Shown one piece after another: positions 62,836 to 63,692 of a stretch of DNA of 63,692 nucleotides. The stretch spans positions 1 to 63,692 of the forward strand of contig VFYV01000010.1 in NCBI GenBank assembly GCA_016871395.1. The letters are read 5' to 3'. How positions within the stretch are numbered: the stretch's first letter is position 1; the number at the start of each line of letters is the position of its first letter. The translations under genes and the position numbers were made by a program. This DNA is from Actinomycetota bacterium. GTDB taxonomy: Bacteria > Actinomycetota > Acidimicrobiia > Acidimicrobiales > Ilumatobacteraceae. Under the pieces are notes generated by a model. The model was not told the DNA's origin and searched no databases. It was given only the letters and a program-made list of their open reading frames with translations.

Positions 62836-63692
62836 GTGGGTAAGGCATCGTCGGCCAAGAAAGTCGCTCGTTTGGCCCAGAAGGGCAAGGGACGCAAGGT
62901 TCGTTTCCAGGGTGGGACGCTGTTCCCGGCGGTCATCGTGGGTATCTCCTTGGTCGGATTGGCTCTCATCGTCTATTCGCGAACCTCGATCCCGAATCAG
63001 AACGTTCCTCCGACCGTCGAAGATCACTGGCACGCCTCGTACGGCTTCTACGCCTGCGACGCGTGGCTCCCCGATCTTCAGGGCAACAAGGAAGAACTCG
63101 ACACGGCCGGTCAATTGGCCAACGACGGCTTTCGACGCACCGGAATCCACAGCCACGACGACGGCGTCGTTCACTGGCACCCGTACTCTTCGGTGGCCAC
63201 CGGTCGCAACGCCAAACTCGGCGTCTTCCTCGACGTGTACGACGTGAAGGTTTCCGACTCCAAGATCGAGTTCCCGGCCGATCAAGGTGGCGCGGTCTAT
63301 GAAGAAGGCGTCACGAAGTGCATCGTCGACGGCAAGGAAGTCGACGGAGAAGTGGTCGTGTACGCCTTCGATTCGTACGACAACGTCGATGACTATTCGA
63401 CATACATCACGAATTTCGACGAAATTCGTCTGAAGAACGATGCGATGGCTTTCTCGATCGTCTTCGCCCCGGCTGGCTCCGACCCCGTACTGCCGCCGTC
63501 GGCTGCATCGTTGCCGGAATTGGGAGCCGTCGATATGGGCGCCAACGTGACCACCACCGTTGCCGATGGCACGAGCACCACCGTTGCCGGTGGCACGAGC
63601 ACCACCGTTGCCGGTGGCACGAGCACCACCGTTGCCGGTGGCACGAGCACCACCGTTGCCGGTGGCACGAGCACCACCGTTGCCGGTGGCAC
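62836..63692 (+). CDS. Membrane-anchored His-rich protein with Thr-rich repeat tail (3' end beyond window)
   Basis: The frame is open to the window edge, at least 285 residues. A basic N-terminus (KKVARLAQKGKGRKVRF) is followed by one transmembrane helix (about 28-47). The external domain contains VEDHWHASYGFYACD and GIHSHDDGVVHWHPYSS, a dense His/Asp cluster suggesting metal binding, and a second Cys in VTKCIVDG. From residue about 239 the chain enters an eight-residue TTVAGGTS repeat encoded by a 24-bp tandem repeat. I do not know the family or function; the tail may be a wall-spanning, glycosylated stalk. GTG 62836 is the first start in frame with the basic N-terminus. Confidence 0.8.
   Translation, partial: MGKASSAKKVARLAQKGKGRKVRFQGGTLFPAVIVGISLVGLALIVYSRTSIPNQNVPPTVEDHWHASYGFYACDAWLPDLQGNKEELDTAGQLANDGFRRTGIHSHDDGVVHWHPYSSVATGRNAKLGVFLDVYDVKVSDSKIEFPADQGGAVYEEGVTKCIVDGKEVDGEVVVYAFDSYDNVDDYSTYITNFDEIRLKNDAMAFSIVFAPAGSDPVLPPSAASLPELGAVDMGANVTTTVADGTSTTVAGGTSTTVAGGTSTTVAGGTSTTVAGGTSTTVAGG
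63553..63692. repeat. 24-bp tandem repeat (five full units plus a partial, truncated by window edge)
   Basis: Units start at 63553, 63577, 63601, 63625 and 63649, then a partial unit from 63673. Unit 1 differs from the rest by one base (GAT for GGT in the fifth codon); the others are identical. 24 nt keeps the frame, so copy-number change would only lengthen or shorten the TTVAGGTS tail. Confidence 0.95.

Noticed and set aside
63553-63692. CRISPR array
   Set aside because: The units are contiguous with no spacers and keep a reading frame.

Overview
The window reads as chromosomal DNA of a high-GC actinobacterium, most likely of the class Acidimicrobiia (an Ilumatobacter-like lineage; this placement is inferred). 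The signs are WhiB and PafB/PafC-type WYL regulators, F420 functions (a CofC and two luciferase-like oxidoreductases), GpgS next to a FolP paralog, a steroid side-chain operon like that of Mycobacterium, frequent GTG starts, many apparently leaderless genes and Ser/Thr-rich linkers on exported proteins. I found no rRNA, tRNA, CRISPR, insertion sequence or phage gene. Both window edges cut genes.

Layout. 1-8973: an ECF sigma factor fused to an anti-sigma-like zinc finger and membrane helix (cut at the left edge), an aldose-epimerase-like protein, Dtd, then a leftward run hemE-hemH-hemY-sortase-lnt and an M48 protease. 9085-13275: a TPR/HD-GYP signalling protein, a lipase-like hydrolase, Lgt and an enoyl-CoA hydratase. 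13263-16319: divergent galT and alpha-galactosidase for galactoside use. 16331-22921: gatCAB, a FolB-FolK fusion, a degenerate FolP paralog divergent from gpgS, and a RibD-like reductase.

23098-40652 is a catabolic block. Its core (24284-31729) is a seven-gene leftward operon with the complete Mycobacterium tuberculosis igr gene set plus fadA5: chsE2-chsH2-chsE1-chsH1-ltp2-cyp125-fadA5. This is the machinery that removes the cholesterol side chain. Around it lie an acyl-CoA dehydrogenase, two SDRs, an enoyl-CoA hydratase, two F420-type LLM oxidoreductases, a secreted lipase-like lipoprotein, an aldehyde dehydrogenase and an amidohydrolase. Four promoter regions here (23061, 31778, 36384, 38858) carry the same 17-bp palindrome, consensus TCTGACR-N3-YGTCAGA. 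I read this as the operator of an undescribed regulon that ties the operon to its neighbours; the repressor is not in the window.

40679-63692 is mostly housekeeping and envelope: argG of the long E. coli type, a small phosphatase, a GT2 glycosyltransferase, an L,D-transpeptidase, a DUF305 protein, bioY, an EamA transporter, pgi, pafBC-like genes, an exonuclease, whiB, a PIN-PhoH ATPase with an abnormal C-terminus, a tiny Lys/Ala histone-like protein with a perfect terminator, a PIG-L deacetylase, cofC divergent from gpsA, an unrecognised 432-residue protein, three GT4 glycosyltransferases in one operon, and a His-rich membrane protein that runs off the right edge inside a 24-bp tandem repeat.

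Most start-codon choices here rest on overlap with the upstream gene or on a TANNNT -10 hexamer placed 6-8 nt before the start codon.
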